A stretch of 64,000 bases of DNA from Pyrenopolyporus hunteri (lineage: Eukaryota; Ascomycota; Sordariomycetes; Xylariales; Hypoxylaceae): assembly GCA_902806595.1 (NCBI GenBank), contig CADCXC010000037.1:248001-312000 (forward strand), given 5' to 3'. A program made the position numbers and the translations under genes. Of the stretch, positions 21,150 to 32,875 are shown one piece after another. The notes under the pieces were generated by a model, which ran no database searches, was not told where the DNA came from, and saw only the letters and a program-made list of their open reading frames with translations. Numbering within the stretch: position 1 is the first letter of the stretch; every line of letters starts with the position of its first letter.

Positions 21150-22988
21150 TTAAAATCTGTACTTCTTTCTCTCGTCTCTCTTTTCTTCGTCCCGCTTCAA
21201 CCTCTTGCGGCTCTCATTCGCTATCATTTCCTCGAGACCTTCTTCTCTCCGCCAATTAGCGCCAATACCTTCCTCGCGTCGACCTTCCTCAAATTTCTTC
21301 CTCATTTCATCTTTACTGATACCGTCCGCCAATGCGTCGGGGTCGAAAGACACGTCTACATCGCCGGGCTTCTTGCGCTTCCGGCTGCTATCATCATCTT
21401 GGCCTAGAACACGCATATCTCCACCGGCGTTCTTGAGATCATACACACGGTCACTACCGAAGAAGCCCTCAGCGCGAGCTTGCTTCTCTTGGATGACCGT
21501 GTAGGCCGCACGGGGATGTGTGCTATCCTCGGTCTCATAGCCGCGGCGGGATTTTCGCAGGTCCAATTCTCCGGCCACAGACTCGGTTGCCGTGCCGTAC
21601 TCCGTCGGCACACTGCTGGCCAAGCCACCGGGGGTCTCCGTACCGGAAGGCGTTTGTAAACCTGCTCCGACCTCGTCTTCCTCTTCCTCTTCCTCGTCCT
21701 CGTCCTCGTCTTCTTCTTCGGACTCTTCTTCGGGTTCCTGAAGCTCGCCCCATAGTGTGCGCTCAATAGGCTCACCGGGTGGAGGGGCTGCTTGGGAGGG
21801 TTGCATGATGCCGAAAATATCTCCTCCGTACAACGGCCGATTATATTCGTCGACTGGGGGCTTGCCGTAACATCCTGGGTTGAAGCCCCATTGAGCGCCC
21901 GGCGGGATGGGGGCGTTGAGTCCGGGGATACGTAGAGAGGGATACGAAGGGGGCGGGCCGAACCTTTGTTGGTGTATGAGCCAAGGTGGAGGGGCACCGG
22001 GAGGGATGCTGAGTGCCTCCTTGAGTGTATCACTTAACTCTCCGGGTCGGAGATGCCGTAGGTCCGTCTCGTACTCCTTGCCCTCATAATAAACCTCACC
22101 AAACCGCGTTAGTTGCGGCTTGCTTTGAAACCTAAAGAACGCATCGTAGAGTTTCTGATAATCGATGTCCAACTTGCCCATTTTCGGCTGTACTCTCTCG
22201 CGCTGCTTCTGCTTTAAGGTCTGTTCAGCTTGCTTCTCCAGCACAGCATCTCTCATCTCTGCGATACCAGTATCCGCGATGAACTTTGGTAGTTTGAAGG
22301 CGGGCTTTTCGATACCCCGCTTCGACGAGAGGTACTCGCGCTTTAGCGACCAGTGGGAAGGGACCGGGACTACGTTCCGTTGTGCCTTTATCTGCACTAG
22401 CATTCGAGGGTCCGAGGATGATGTGTCGTGCCATTCCACCACTTCAGGTCTCTTTACTAGCGCTTTGAGCTCGGCGATGGAGAGCTTGTTGAGCATCTTC
22501 CGCTTCTTCTTGGAGAGTTTCGGCTGCGTGTTCCTCTCATCCTCTTCATCGGGTATTTCGTTATCTTCGTCGAAGTACACCTCGCCCTGGTTACCGGCAT
22601 TCGCCTCCTTTGCAATCTCGTCTTCCTCCCTTGACACGCCGAACTTGGTGAAGATGTCCTTGTACATGGAGAAGGTCGGGTCTTCGCGATCGAGACCGTA
22701 CTCCTCGATTGGTCCATCAGCCGGGACATTATCTAGCGACGCAGGTTCTTTTTTGACTTCAGGGGCTACCGTGTCGCCGGTTGTAGGCGCATCCTTCGCC
22801 GGCTCCGACTCATCTTTGCCTTGTTGAACTTGTGGAGTATCGTCGACCTTAGATGTTTCCTGCATATTATCAGTATCTAAAGAGTTAATTGAAACAAACT
22901 TCGGAAAACTTACATCTGTCTTTGACTGTTTTTCTGCCTTCTTCTTCGCGCGTCGTTTCTGGTTCTTGGTCAACTTAGGAGCCGCCAT
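21150..22988 (-). CDS. sf3b2: splicing factor 3B subunit 2 (SAP145 / Cus1)
   Basis: This is a component of U2 snRNP that helps anchor it at the branch site. Hallmarks are the DUF382 block (about residues 160-290, with VVEWHDT, VPVPSHW, LKREYLSSKRG and YQKLYDAFFRFQ) and the Pro-rich PSP domain (about 295-350, with PPPWLIHQQRFGPPPSYP, PGLNAPIPPGAQWGF and PLYGGDIFG). An acidic Glu/Asp run and a basic C-terminus follow. The frame is open throughout, but 22913-22860 (54 nt) has a GTAAGT donor and ATGCAG acceptor and is AT-rich. It is probably a phase-0 intron, giving exons 22988-22914 and 22859-21150 and a 594-aa protein instead of 612. The N-terminus (MAAPKLTKNQKRRAKKK) is basic. Confidence 0.93.
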   Translation of the reverse strand: MAAPKLTKNQKRRAKKKAEKQSKTDVSFPKFVSINSLDTDNMQETSKVDDTPQVQQGKDESEPAKDAPTTGDTVAPEVKKEPASLDNVPADGPIEEYGLDREDPTFSMYKDIFTKFGVSREEDEIAKEANAGNQGEVYFDEDNEIPDEEDERNTQPKLSKKKRKMLNKLSIAELKALVKRPEVVEWHDTSSSDPRMLVQIKAQRNVVPVPSHWSLKREYLSSKRGIEKPAFKLPKFIADTGIAEMRDAVLEKQAEQTLKQKQRERVQPKMGKLDIDYQKLYDAFFRFQSKPQLTRFGEVYYEGKEYETDLRHLRPGELSDTLKEALSIPPGAPPPWLIHQQRFGPPPSYPSLRIPGLNAPIPPGAQWGFNPGCYGKPPVDEYNRPLYGGDIFGIMQPSQAAPPPGEPIERTLWGELQEPEEESEEEDEDEDEEEEEEDEVGAGLQTPSGTETPGGLASSVPTEYGTATESVAGELDLRKSRRGYETEDSTHPRAAYTVIQEKQARAEGFFGSDRVYDLKNAGGDMRVLGQDDDSSRKRKKPGDVDVSFDPDALADGISKDEMRKKFEEGRREEGIGANWRREEGLEEMIANESRKRLKRDEEKRDERKKYRF

Positions 22989-24158
22989 CTTGATAGTCTG
23001 TTTAGGCCTGCGCCTTTTGCCAGAATTCTACCTGTGCGATGGTTTAGGCGCGGTGGCCTTGGTGCTCCTTAAGCAAATAAAGAGCTAGGGAAAATGGGAG
23101 TGACTGTTCCTTCGATGCGGATGACTACTACTTGGATACTTGGATAGGGAAAGGTGAATGAGCCGCAAGGCCGATGTTTGGGATGAAATTTGTCTATTGA
23201 CGAGGCTGACTTTCAAATTAGTTGCAACAGTTGCAATACGCGACTCCGAAAACTTGAAGGCGAGTACCAAGGCAGCTAGCTTAGAGCTAAGACCAAACCA
23301 GCCACAAAAGTTCGATACTTTATGACTAAGGCGGCGCGTATGCTAGGGCAGTACATACTAGGTACGCGGAATGCCGTCAAATAAATGCCTCAGCCACATC
23401 AACCACTGGACTTCTTGTCAACCTTTTCATCCTCGAAATTTTACTTTTCTTTTTTTTTTTAAAAAAAAAAAAAAGAAAAAGCTCGTATGTTGAGAGTTTC
23501 TCCATTATTCTCTCTATCTATTCATGAGTTTTAATAGTAGTTATCTTGATACTTCATGACGTCGTACCTAATTGAATCTATAGTGTTCCAATTTGGGATA
23601 CTTGAGTACTTAGCACTATATGTGGCTAGTGGAAGTAGATGGACGTGGCTGAGGCATCTATTATGACGCTATTCTGGTACGTACCTAGGTACATAGTGCG
23701 TGCATTCATTGTAGCTACTAGCGCCTTTGTATTATTAAGTAAGCAGGAGCAGGCTAAAGATAATTCGATAACAGGGTCGCATCTTGGGCGACGCTCCTTG
23801 TCTTGGCACTTCGTTACGAGATTCTCCCATTTTTTCTCAATCGCGTCAGCTAACCAGTCAATTCAGCAGGGATCGCCACGCGGCAGAAGTCAGACCCTCC
23901 TTATTACCTACGTCGGTACGGATTAGACAACGTTTCTATTCATGGATGGTCTGATACTGTACAACCAAATCTCATTTCCAACAACTGCCGGCCAGGGCAC
24001 TTGGGAATACCTACCCTTCGTTTCGCATCGAGCTTCGCATCACCTCAGCCCGAAGCAATGATCCTATGAGCTGCTAATTCTCGAGTATTTGCGCGTCGCT
24101 CCTTAGTCACTCGTTATTATCCTCACCAGCCTGCACCGCAAACTCCCGCTCAACCCTT
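22989..24158. other. intergenic region between divergent genes
   Basis: A shared promoter region of sf3b2 (minus) and the Sly41-type transporter (plus). It contains the A/T palindrome at 23443-23481 and a TACGTACCTAGGTACATA motif near 23679. An open frame at 23639-23926 has no recognisable features. No gene is supported. Confidence 0.5.
23443..23481. repeat. near-perfect oligo-T/oligo-A inverted repeat
   Basis: A T-tract interrupted by one C is followed directly by an A-tract interrupted by one G (CTTTTC-T(n)-A(n)-GAAAAAG). Together they form a near-perfect palindrome of about 38 bases with no loop. It could extrude as a cruciform, act as a nucleosome-excluding element, or be polymorphic in length. 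It lies about 460 bp upstream of the sf3b2 start and about 690 bp upstream of the transporter. Confidence 0.8.
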
Positions 24159-25973
24159 ATGCCTCATTCCACGAGCTCGGGCTCCTACGCCCGAGAGTCC
24201 TCCGTGCCGCGATCCATTGCCAAGCATCCGGAAGACCACGATAGCGACTCCGGCTCCGGTCTAGAGAAATTTCCGGACCACATCGACTCCCCTGCGATGC
24301 GCGCCAATGGCATCAGATCGATGAGCCCTGCCGGACTTAACGCATATGGTGTCGGGCTGAGTGGAGGAGCTCACATGAATGGAGATCGCTGGCAGCCGCG
24401 AAGAGACCTCTCAGCATCGAGAGGTGTACGATGGAATTCCCCATTGGGTCCGTCCGCTGGTGCCTCTCGAGGCCACGGACGACAGAAAAGCATTAGTGAA
24501 GCTTTTCGTACCATTAGGGACAGGAACGGCAGCGTTAGCCAGAACGCCCACGAATTAGCAGATGCGCTACGGGCACCTATATCTCCCAAACTTATCGTAT
24601 GTCTAATAAACATTACAACCATTTGTCTCGTATCTGCTGACATGACATTCGTACTTGTTTAGATCCTTTGCATAATATGGTATATGTCGTCCGCATTGAC
24701 CAACACCTCGTCGAAATCAATCCTCAATGCTTTCAACAAACCCGCCACCCTGACGATGATCCAATTCTTTTTGGTCGCCTTCTATTGCATAACTTTTTCA
24801 TGGTTGGCAAGTGTTTTTCCCTCGTTACGAACGCGGATCCCGGCACTGAAGAATCCCATACGATACCCCTCGAGAGATGTTATTACAACCACGCTCCCAC
24901 TAGCCGCATTCCAGATAGGTGGTCACCTGTTGAGCTCAACGGCAACATCTAAGATTCCAGTTTCCATGGTCCACACCGTAAAAGGACTTTCCCCCTTATT
25001 CACCGTTTTCGCCTATCGGTTTATCTTCGACATACGATATCCGAGAGCAACCTATTTTTCTCTAATACCACTCACCTTCGGTGTGATGCTTGCGTGCTCA
25101 TCAAATCATACTTTCAAAGGGGAGATAGTTGGAATCATATATGCCCTTTTGGCCACTATCATCTTCGTCACCCAGAACATCTTTTCCAAGAGGCTTTTCA
25201 ACGAAGCGGCTAAGGCAGAAGCAGACGGTCAAGCAGCCAAATCGCGCAAGCTTGACAAGTTAAATCTTCTATGCTATTCTTCAGGCCTCGCCTTTTTACT
25301 GACATCCCCTCTCTGGTTTTGGGGTGAAGGTATCGGCTTGATCAGGGACATTTACCACGATGGTTCTGTAGATCTCTCCGCGCGGCCCAATAGTTTCGAC
25401 CACGGGCGATTGGCGCTCGAATTCTTGTTCAACGGCACGTTTCACTTTGGACAGAATATAATGGCCTTTATTCTGCTTTCGATGGTGTCCCCTGTTACGT
25501 ACTCGGTGGCATCGCTTATCAAGCGAGTATGGGTTATCGTGGTCGCGATTTTATGGTTCCGGAACCCCACAACCCCGATTCAGGCTGTGGGCATTGCGCT
25601 TACATTTCTGGGTCTTTACCTGTATGACCGGACGAACGACAGCAACAAGGCCGACCGGCGCGCACGCCTTCTCAGCCAAAGCGCAGGACGAGACCAATCG
25701 TTGCTACCTCTTAGCACCAACCAGGGTGCAAAGGGCTCTCACGGTCAAGGGCCGCAGGTTTTTGGAAGCCCAATATCGATGTCTAACGGATCCGCCCCCC
25801 ATCCGTATACAAATGGTCACTCCTCGCAGACGAGTTCTGTAGCCGACGATTTTAAGAAGAGCGATGATGTTGGCAAAGGCCGCCAAAGGGGGAGTAGCAA
25901 CGCGGCTTGGCTGCCACGGGGCACCAAGCAGGAGGAAACATGGAGATACGAAGATAGGGTTAGCGTTCGATGA
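24159..25973 (+). CDS. triose-phosphate transporter family protein, Sly41-like
   Basis: Exons 24159-24596 and 24663-25973 (donor GTATGT, acceptor TTTAG, phase 0) give 582 aa. The first 140 residues are a Ser/Arg-rich cytosolic extension (for example HGRQKSISEAFRTIRDRNGS). A multi-pass TPT/EamA-type transporter domain follows from about residue 147, with ILCIIWYMSSALTNTSSKSILNAF, the SVMHTV-like segment VSMVHTVKGLSPLFTV and the SPVTYSVASLIKRVWVI block. Helices continue to about 470, ending in LGLYLYDRTND. The tail is Ser/Gly-rich. The yeast homologue Sly41 is an ER/Golgi membrane protein that suppresses loss of Ypt1. Substrate is unknown for the fungal branch, although TPT relatives exchange phosphorylated sugars. 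Family assignment is firm; cargo is not. Confidence 0.88.
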
Positions 25974-26866
25974 TTTCAAGGCTCTCCACAGAGCCAATAG
26001 ATGGTTATGAGACGTCGAGATACGTATAGGAACTGTTTCTCCTTTTTTTTACACGGGATGGGTTGTGTTTGATTTAAAAGCAGCCGTTGCTGCTACCATC
26101 TTGCGGATAGAATCTCCTGGTTTATTGTAAACTAGGGCTTGCAAGGCACAGGGCGGATTAGAGTTGGAATGCGACTGATATAGTCGTTTGTACCAGTATC
26201 CTACAGATTAAATGGGATGCAATCTTCATATTGCATAGGCGTAGGGTTTGGAATTGTGCAGTAAAGGGCGTCGGGATACCAGTTGATCTTAGTTCATTCA
26301 AGCTGTGGACTGGATCGGACATGCGGAATACCTCATAGGTAGGTACCTAGGTACCTATCATCTACCCACCTTAGGTAGCAGACATAGAGGGACTCATTGT
26401 ATTATTTTTAATATCATTGTCGACCGTGTTATCTGGGTATGGTTTGTGACCTCATGCAGGTAGCCGAATCGATATGTTCAGCGGCCTACACGTATAATGC
26501 GTATTGTATCACCTAGGTAATTCATGTGTTGTATTTGTTTGTTCACCGAGGACTTCAACGTTGCTCTTTCTCATCTATCTAGAAGCACTAATTACGTCGT
26601 ACCTACCCTAAAAGCGCGCCGTAACCTAGGTAATCTGGTGGGGTCAGAGTCGGGTGCTATCGTAAACTCATGTGACCTAGATCACGTGGATAGCTTGAAA
26701 AGCCCGAGTGGAGCTTTTTCCCAAACCTGGACTCCCAAAGTTCATCCGGACCAAACGGCCGCCAGCGCCATTTTCACTTCGACCTGCTTCAAAATATTTC
26801 CTCTCCCAGACATATCACCCCCCTCCACTCTAGCCCATCCTATATCGCTCTAGGTCATCTTCCAAG
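25974..26866. other. intergenic, promoter of ATP synthase beta
   Basis: No gene seen. It holds a dense TAGGTAGGTACCTAGGTACCTA array at about 26337-26358, further palindromes near 26512-26522, and a pyrimidine-rich leader (26780-26860) just before the ATG of atp2. An open frame at 26524-26853 lacks any protein-like features and overlaps that leader. Confidence 0.5.
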
Positions 26867-28867
26867 ATGTTCAAGAGGTAAGTTATCATGTCTCGAGAAA
26901 CTTTTCCTGGCGCATCATCGCCAATTGAGGTCAATTGAGCTGACGGAGGTTTTTTTTTTACCCCGACTTTAGCGGTCTCTCCTCCTTCGCGAGAACTGCC
27001 AGGCCCGCCTTCGCTGCCTCGACACGGCGCGCAGCGAGGCCTGCCACCTCGGCGCTCAGATTCCCTCTTACCAGCCGATTTGCAAGCACATCAAGTGCCG
27101 GTGATGGCAAGATTTACCAGGTACGTTGAGGACGTGGGACCCGGTCTTCAGAGCTTTACCGAATTGTGGGGAGGATGCTAATGGCTATATCAATAGGTCA
27201 TCGGTGCCGTCGTCGATGGTTAGTACACAAATAAATGAAGAAAAATCTTCCACGGCTACCTTTAGCCTTCTCTCGATTGTATACAGAGTCGGCCGGGCTA
27301 ACGCACGTTTTACCCTCCAGTCAAGTTCGACACAGCTAAGCTCCCTCCCATCCTAAACGCCTTGGAGACGACGAACAACGGCCAGAAGCTAGTCCTTGAG
27401 GTCTCGGTAAGCTTCAACGCTCCCAAAATCAGGGACTCTAGAGCTATTTCTAACATAATCTAGCAACATCTGGGTGAAAATGTCGTCCGTTGCATTGCCA
27501 TGGACGGTAGGTCCCAACGATAAAAAAAAATTCGCTTCAGGCTATATATTGACTCGCTCATTTCGTAGGTACCGAGGGTCTCACCCGAGGCGCCAAGGCC
27601 ACCGACACGGGCGCCCCCATCACAATTCCTGTCGGCCCCGCCACTCTTGGTCGTATCATAAACGTCACTGGTGACCCGATCGATGAGCGTGGACCCATCA
27701 AGACCGACAAGTTCCTACCTATCCACGCCGACCCCCCCGAGTTCACTGAGCAATCTACCGCTGCTGAAATTCTGGTTACCGGTATCAAGGTCGTCGATCT
27801 TCTCGCCCCCTACGCCCGTGGTGGAAAGATCGGTCTGTTCGGTGGTGCTGGTGTCGGCAAGACTGTGTTCATCCAGGAGCTCATCAACAACATCGCCAAG
27901 GCCCACGGTGGTTACTCCGTCTTCACCGGTGTCGGCGAGCGAACCCGTGAAGGTAACGATCTGTACCATGAAATGCAGGAGACCTCCGTCATTCAGCTCG
28001 ATGGCGAGTCCAAGGTCGCCCTAGTGTTCGGTCAGATGAACGAGCCCCCCGGAGCTCGTGCCCGTGTCGCTCTGACCGGTCTGACGATTGCCGAGTACTT
28101 CCGTGACCAGGAAGGCCAAGATGGTATGAAAGATGAGAAACCCACGGTTAATTAATTTTCGCTAACGTTGTTTAGTGCTTCTCTTCATCGACAACATTTT
28201 CCGATTCACTCAAGCCGGTTCCGAGGTGTCTGCTCTGCTAGGTCGTATCCCGTCTGCCGTCGGTTACCAACCCACTCTCGCCATTGATATGGGTGGTATG
28301 CAGGAACGAATTACCACGACAAAGAAGGGATCCATTACCTCCGTCCAGGCCGTCTACGTCCCTGCTGACGATTTAACTGATCCTGCCCCCGCCACCACCT
28401 TCGCTCACTTGGACGCCACCACTGTCTTGTCCCGTGGTATTTCTGAGTTGGGTATCTACCCCGCCGTCGATCCTCTCGACTCCAAGTCCCGTATGCTTGA
28501 CCCCCGTGTCGTCGGTCAGGAGCACTACGAGACCGCCACCCGTGTCCAGCAAATCCTCCAGGAGTACAAGTCTCTCCAAGATATCATTGCCATTCTGGGT
28601 ATGGATGAACTGTCGGAAGCCGACAAGCTTACCGTCGAGCGTGCCCGAAAGATCCAGCGTTTCCTGAGCCAGCCTTTCACTGTTGCCCAGGTTTTCACTG
28701 GTATCGAGGGTAAGCTGGTAGACTTGAAGGACACCATCGCTTCCTTCAAGGCCATTCTGGCCGGCGAGGGTGACGACCTTCCCGAAGGTGCCTTCTACAT
28801 GGTTGGTGACTTTGCGTCGGCCAAGGAGAAGGGAGAGAAGATCTTGGCTGAGCTGGAGAAGTCGTAA
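26867..28867 (+). CDS. atp2: mitochondrial F1Fo ATP synthase subunit beta
   Basis: Seven exons: 26867-26877, 26973-27120, 27197-27218, 27321-27406, 27464-27506, 27569-28123 and 28176-28867. Phases join exactly to give 518 aa, the normal family length. An Arg/Ser/Ala-rich mitochondrial presequence (about residues 1-45) is followed by IYQVIGAVVDVKF. The Walker A loop GGAGVGKT is at about 195-202. The Walker B segment LLFIDNIFRF and the catalytic-site GERTREGNDLY are also present. The protein catalyses ATP synthesis on the matrix side of the inner membrane. Introns concentrate in the 5' third, and exon 3 is only 22 nt. Codon use is strongly C-ending, as expected for a highly expressed gene. Confidence 0.97.
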
Positions 28868-29558
28868 GGAACTAATATGGACTGCGATTAAATAGACACT
28901 GCTGTAAAAAGCGGCAGTGACCCTGTGTATATGTAGAAAAGGAGAGCAGTGCGGTCTGATGATTTCCCTAGCTCAATCGAGTTCCTTTTGTGAGCTGTAT
29001 ACCTCAATCCAGCCTAATTTTCGACATGTTCCTCGTCTTCTTCTAACTACGTGCCGACATGTTTTTTTCGAAGTGAGGATGGGGTCGCAACTTTACATTT
29101 CAAAGATGGTAGATTCCATTAGTATGAATCCCAATCCCACTTTCACTTCATCCTATACTACTCGAACTATTCAACTCAGTTGGTAAATTGTAGACCGCCA
29201 TGCCAACGTGCATTTTCAGCTATTATCTCACGGCCAACTACGTAATATGACGGACCAAACCAAGTGAGTTGGTTGAATCTTAATCAGGGATTACCTCATA
29301 ATATAGAGGAACATTACGCTTCTTGATTGAGATCTTAGAATGTCAAGTTTCCCACCCGAATCCATTGAACTCAGCAGGAAAGATCAAGTCATTAACAATC
29401 AGGTATATCCGTCACGCCACACCCTATCTCTCTCGAATATACACTCCCTGTATCCTACACCCGAGTATTAAGCATATCATTGCCCCATTGCGTAACTGAT
29501 TGTCCTTAAAGTCATAAGCCATCCCCAGGATTGTCGCCCTCGTCGTAACCACTACCGA
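28868..29558. other. convergent 3' spacer, no gene seen
   Basis: Between atp2 (plus) and fet3 (minus). It contains the 3' UTRs and AT-rich spacer. The open frame at 28917-29186 has no protein-like features. Confidence 0.5.
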
Positions 29559-31838
29559 TCACGCTTTGCCATTCCCGCCCCCGGAAATTGCTGTTACGGT
29601 GACCAGCTCAGGTTTAGTAGTTCCTGCTGCTACTCCTGCCGAGGCCTCCGCCTCGGGTCCGACAACAACCGTCTCAGGGGCTCTTTGCTCGGCCCATGCT
29701 GGAGCGGCGGCGTCTGGCGCGAGGCCGTATAGGGCGACGACTATAACGCCGAGGATGCCGCAGAGACAGCTGAATGCCAGAGCGACCTTGCCGCGGGTTG
29801 TGAAGCTATGATTTATGTTAGTGGGCTCGGGACCCGGGGGGGCAGAGATTGAGAGGATAACGCGGGATGATGTTCTTACCCTTCTGGAAGTGGGCTGGGA
29901 GGTCGGGGTTCCCCGGTGAGATCGAGGAGGTTCACTGTGTTGCCGGCAGCGTTTCCGGCGGTAGGAATATGTTGGGCGGCGCAGGCGTCCATGTGGTCTT
30001 GCGGGATCGAGATTGTCTTTTGTAGGTCCATGGGGGCTTCGACGAATGTTGCAACTATAGTGATTTAAGACTTAGCCACTCTTATTTGTAAACTGGGGGG
30101 TTTTAGGTGTATACTCACTGAGACCAGAGGAAACATGCCATTCGATATGGCAATGGAAGAGCCAAATACCTATTATTAATACGTGAGTAAATAGCATGCC
30201 AGTTCGATATCAAGGAATACCCACCAGGATTATCAGCCCGAAACCTCAGCACGATGAAACCCGTAGGGAACAACACAAAGGTATCGCGGCGCATAGGCGT
30301 AGCAGAGAAGTCCGCCTCCGTGGTGCCGGAATCTCCAAAGGTCCCGGCATCTTCCGCGGAACGATACACGGCTTGGAAGTGGTGCCCATGAAGATGGAAG
30401 GGATGGCGCCCGGTGTCGAGGTTGTTTACTACGAGCTGGACAATTTCCCCTTTCTCAAGGACGAAGGAGTGCGTGTAAGTACCGTACACAGTAGGGTCGG
30501 TGGCCATATCGCCTGCGGATAGAGCAGTGTAGAGAGTTGGTACGGTAGGCGATTTGTACGTAATATTGTCGAAGAAAGCACTTGAGTAAAGTTAGAGTCA
30601 GTATCCGATTACAACGGGCAATGCACAGGATGAACTCACTAGTTGGCGCCGTCCCCAAGGTTGTCCATGATGACATTCAGTTCGATCTCCCTATCGGGCT
30701 TGGCCAAAAGAGTCTGATTATCGTACGGAAGTAAAGTCATGTCGTCGAAATTGTTCAGTTCGTCGACCAAGGCTGGCTCTGGTAAAGACTTGGCGTCGTC
30801 GTAAACTAGCCATCCAGTGACATTGTAATTAAGATCTGGCGGGAGTGTATCGAACAAACTCTAGCATAACAGATAATACGTTAGTAATCACAACGACGGT
30901 ATATCGAATCCGAGGTTGGGGGACGTACGGTATCCATACTCGCCACAAATGCATAATTGGCGCTCGTGTCGTTCTTAGTCGTTACCAAGAAGCTGCAACG
31001 CTGGGCAGTAGACAGGTATATCATGTCAGCTTCTGCGGGCTGGTGGTAAACACCATCGACCTCGATGATGGTCATGTTGTGACCTTCAAACCAGATGTAT
31101 TGGCCGGCAAAGGCGCCCATATTGATAACGCGGAATAGGTACGTGGTTCCAGGCTCGACTTTAACCTTCAAGTTTTGCGTATCGTTGAATAAGGCAGCCT
31201 GTGGTACGGGCTCGGCTCCTGTAGGATTACCCTTACTGATAAATCCTGGAAGTAGGTCCGTCATCTGATCATGATACCAGTCCGAAACGGTGAGGACTCT
31301 TTCATTTTCTTGCTTATAGTGTGTGTCAAGAAAAGGAGATTTGGGGTCGTGGATAATGAGAGGTCCTCTGAGCCCATCTGGGTATTGACCATTGGTATGA
31401 GAATGGTACCAATATGTGCCAGGCTGGTTGACCTATTTACTACGTCAGTTCCCTTGGTGCTACTTATTTTATATTCCGGGTGCTTACGGTGAAGTTGTAG
31501 GTGAAGCTCGAGCCGGGCGGAATGGGACATTGTGAAACCTGAGAAGGTCCGTCCATATGGGTACTACCATTCATAAACAAACCATGAAAATGAAGGGAAG
31601 TTGGCTGGTTCCCAAGCTCATTTGTGGCGTGAACGACAATGGTGTCTCCAATGTTAGCGACAATGGCGGGAATGGGCCATTGGTCGTTGATTCCAATGGT
31701 CTGTCTATCAAATGCGCCATCGGGATTTGATGTGACCCAAGTTATTCTGAAATTGTAGGTAACAGTCGCGGCCCTTGAGACACTCAAAAGAGCAGCAGCC
31801 CAAGCTGCGAATAGGAGATGCCTGAATAACAGAGGCAT
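29559..31838 (-). CDS. fet3: multicopper ferroxidase of the reductive iron uptake system
   Basis: Seven exons (minus): 31838-31488, 31432-30929, 30860-30640, 30580-30225, 30169-30119, 30054-29880 and 29805-29559; all phases join, giving 634 aa. A signal peptide (about 1-23) is followed by the cupredoxin domains, with copper ligands in HFHG (83-86), WYHSH (about 125), HPFHLHGHHF and HCHIEWH. The last is completed in the 51-nt exon 5. The residues used by yeast Fet3 for Fe(II) are present in context: Glu in PTGAEPVPQ (yeast E185) and Tyr in FFDNITY (yeast Y354). This supports a ferroxidase rather than a laccase. The last exon encodes a single transmembrane helix (VALAFSCLCGILGVIVVALYG), which anchors the protein in the plasma membrane facing out. 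It oxidises Fe2+ for the Ftr1 permease encoded divergently at 33980. Confidence 0.94.
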
Positions 31839-32866
31839 AATGAAGAGATCCCGCCTTGCGGGTCTTACGCGGACGGTAATAGTAAAGTAGGGACGGGTAT
31901 AGGAACCCGGACGTAGATTACCTAGGTGTAGGTAAATATGTAAGTCGGAGTATCGTGGTGAGCAGAATCACCTAGGCTAGAAGCGCCCTCGATATCACAT
32001 GGACGGGTAAGGTGATGAGGATCCGGGAATGATTTTCTCGTTGGAACTAGAGTCGAGCGCGAAATAGGTAACTGATAGGGCCGTGTGTACAAAGCCCTGG
32101 AGGTACTTGTAGGTATCTATCTACCAGACTTACATGTAGGCCGGGGTCACTTCCTACCGAGAACGTTCCCGTATTTGTTTGGCTCAGCGGGAGTACCTAA
32201 GGAATTAATAGATTATCTTATCAATCGCTAAATGCCACGGCGAGACCGTACGGTGGCATTGACCCTTGTCAAGGACTTAGTGTTTTGATTAAGCGAAGGC
32301 ACCATGAAGATTAGAGCGGCAGGGTGGAGGAGGAAAGCCAAGTTCAAGCCCAGGCCCGGAGACGAACGTTCCCCCCCGAAAAGAAAACGGCGCCATTCCA
32401 CGCAAGATTCTAAGTGACGCCACCTCACAGTGTTGCTGTTAGTGTACACGCTACTACGTAAAAACATCGATGCTTTTAAGATTTGGACCTGTCTAAGAAG
32501 CAGCCGTCGGATCCCGGGTAGACAATCGCTGTTATACTCGTGCTCCAGGGTATAGTTACTATATAGAAGAGGGGATGTTCAACGCCCACTTAATAAAACC
32601 CTCAGCAATGACAGGCCCCTGGAGGTTGGATGTTTGCAAGGGAGAACATACATGTAGTAATAACTCATGCAGTAGAGAAATCGGATGCCTCGTACCGCCC
32701 GTCTCTACTAGGTGTCTACGCCGCTATTGGATAAGTAGTTGTGTAGTCCTTGATCTAGGGTTACTTACCTCATTCAACGATGGGCAATAGGCTGTAGTCG
32801 CTGTATCCACTGCCACCCACCCATCCATCCATCCAACCACTCATTTAGCTGAGCTGCTGTACGATG

Positions 32867-32875
32867 ATCTGATAA
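32867..32875 (+). promoter_or_regulatory. ATCTGATAA iron-GATA repressor site
   Basis: A perfect match to ATCWGATAA, the extended GATA sequence bound by fungal iron-responsive repressors (SreA/Sre/Fep1/Urbs1 family). It is followed directly by a second GATA core (AGATAG). It lies about 1.03 kb upstream of the fet3 start and 1.1 kb upstream of ftr1. The function is inferred from the motif and the gene pair. Confidence 0.6.

Noticed and set aside
23639..23926. 95-codon plus-strand frame
   Set aside because: Contains a dispersed palindrome and has no domain, conserved start context or splice signals.
26524..26853. 109-codon frame upstream of atp2
   Set aside because: Lies in the pyrimidine-rich leader; no protein-like features, and it ends just before the atp2 ATG.
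29559..31838. Laccase as the identity of the multicopper oxidase
   Set aside because: The Glu and Tyr contexts used by Fet3 for iron, the C-terminal membrane helix and the divergent ftr1 partner all favour a ferroxidase.
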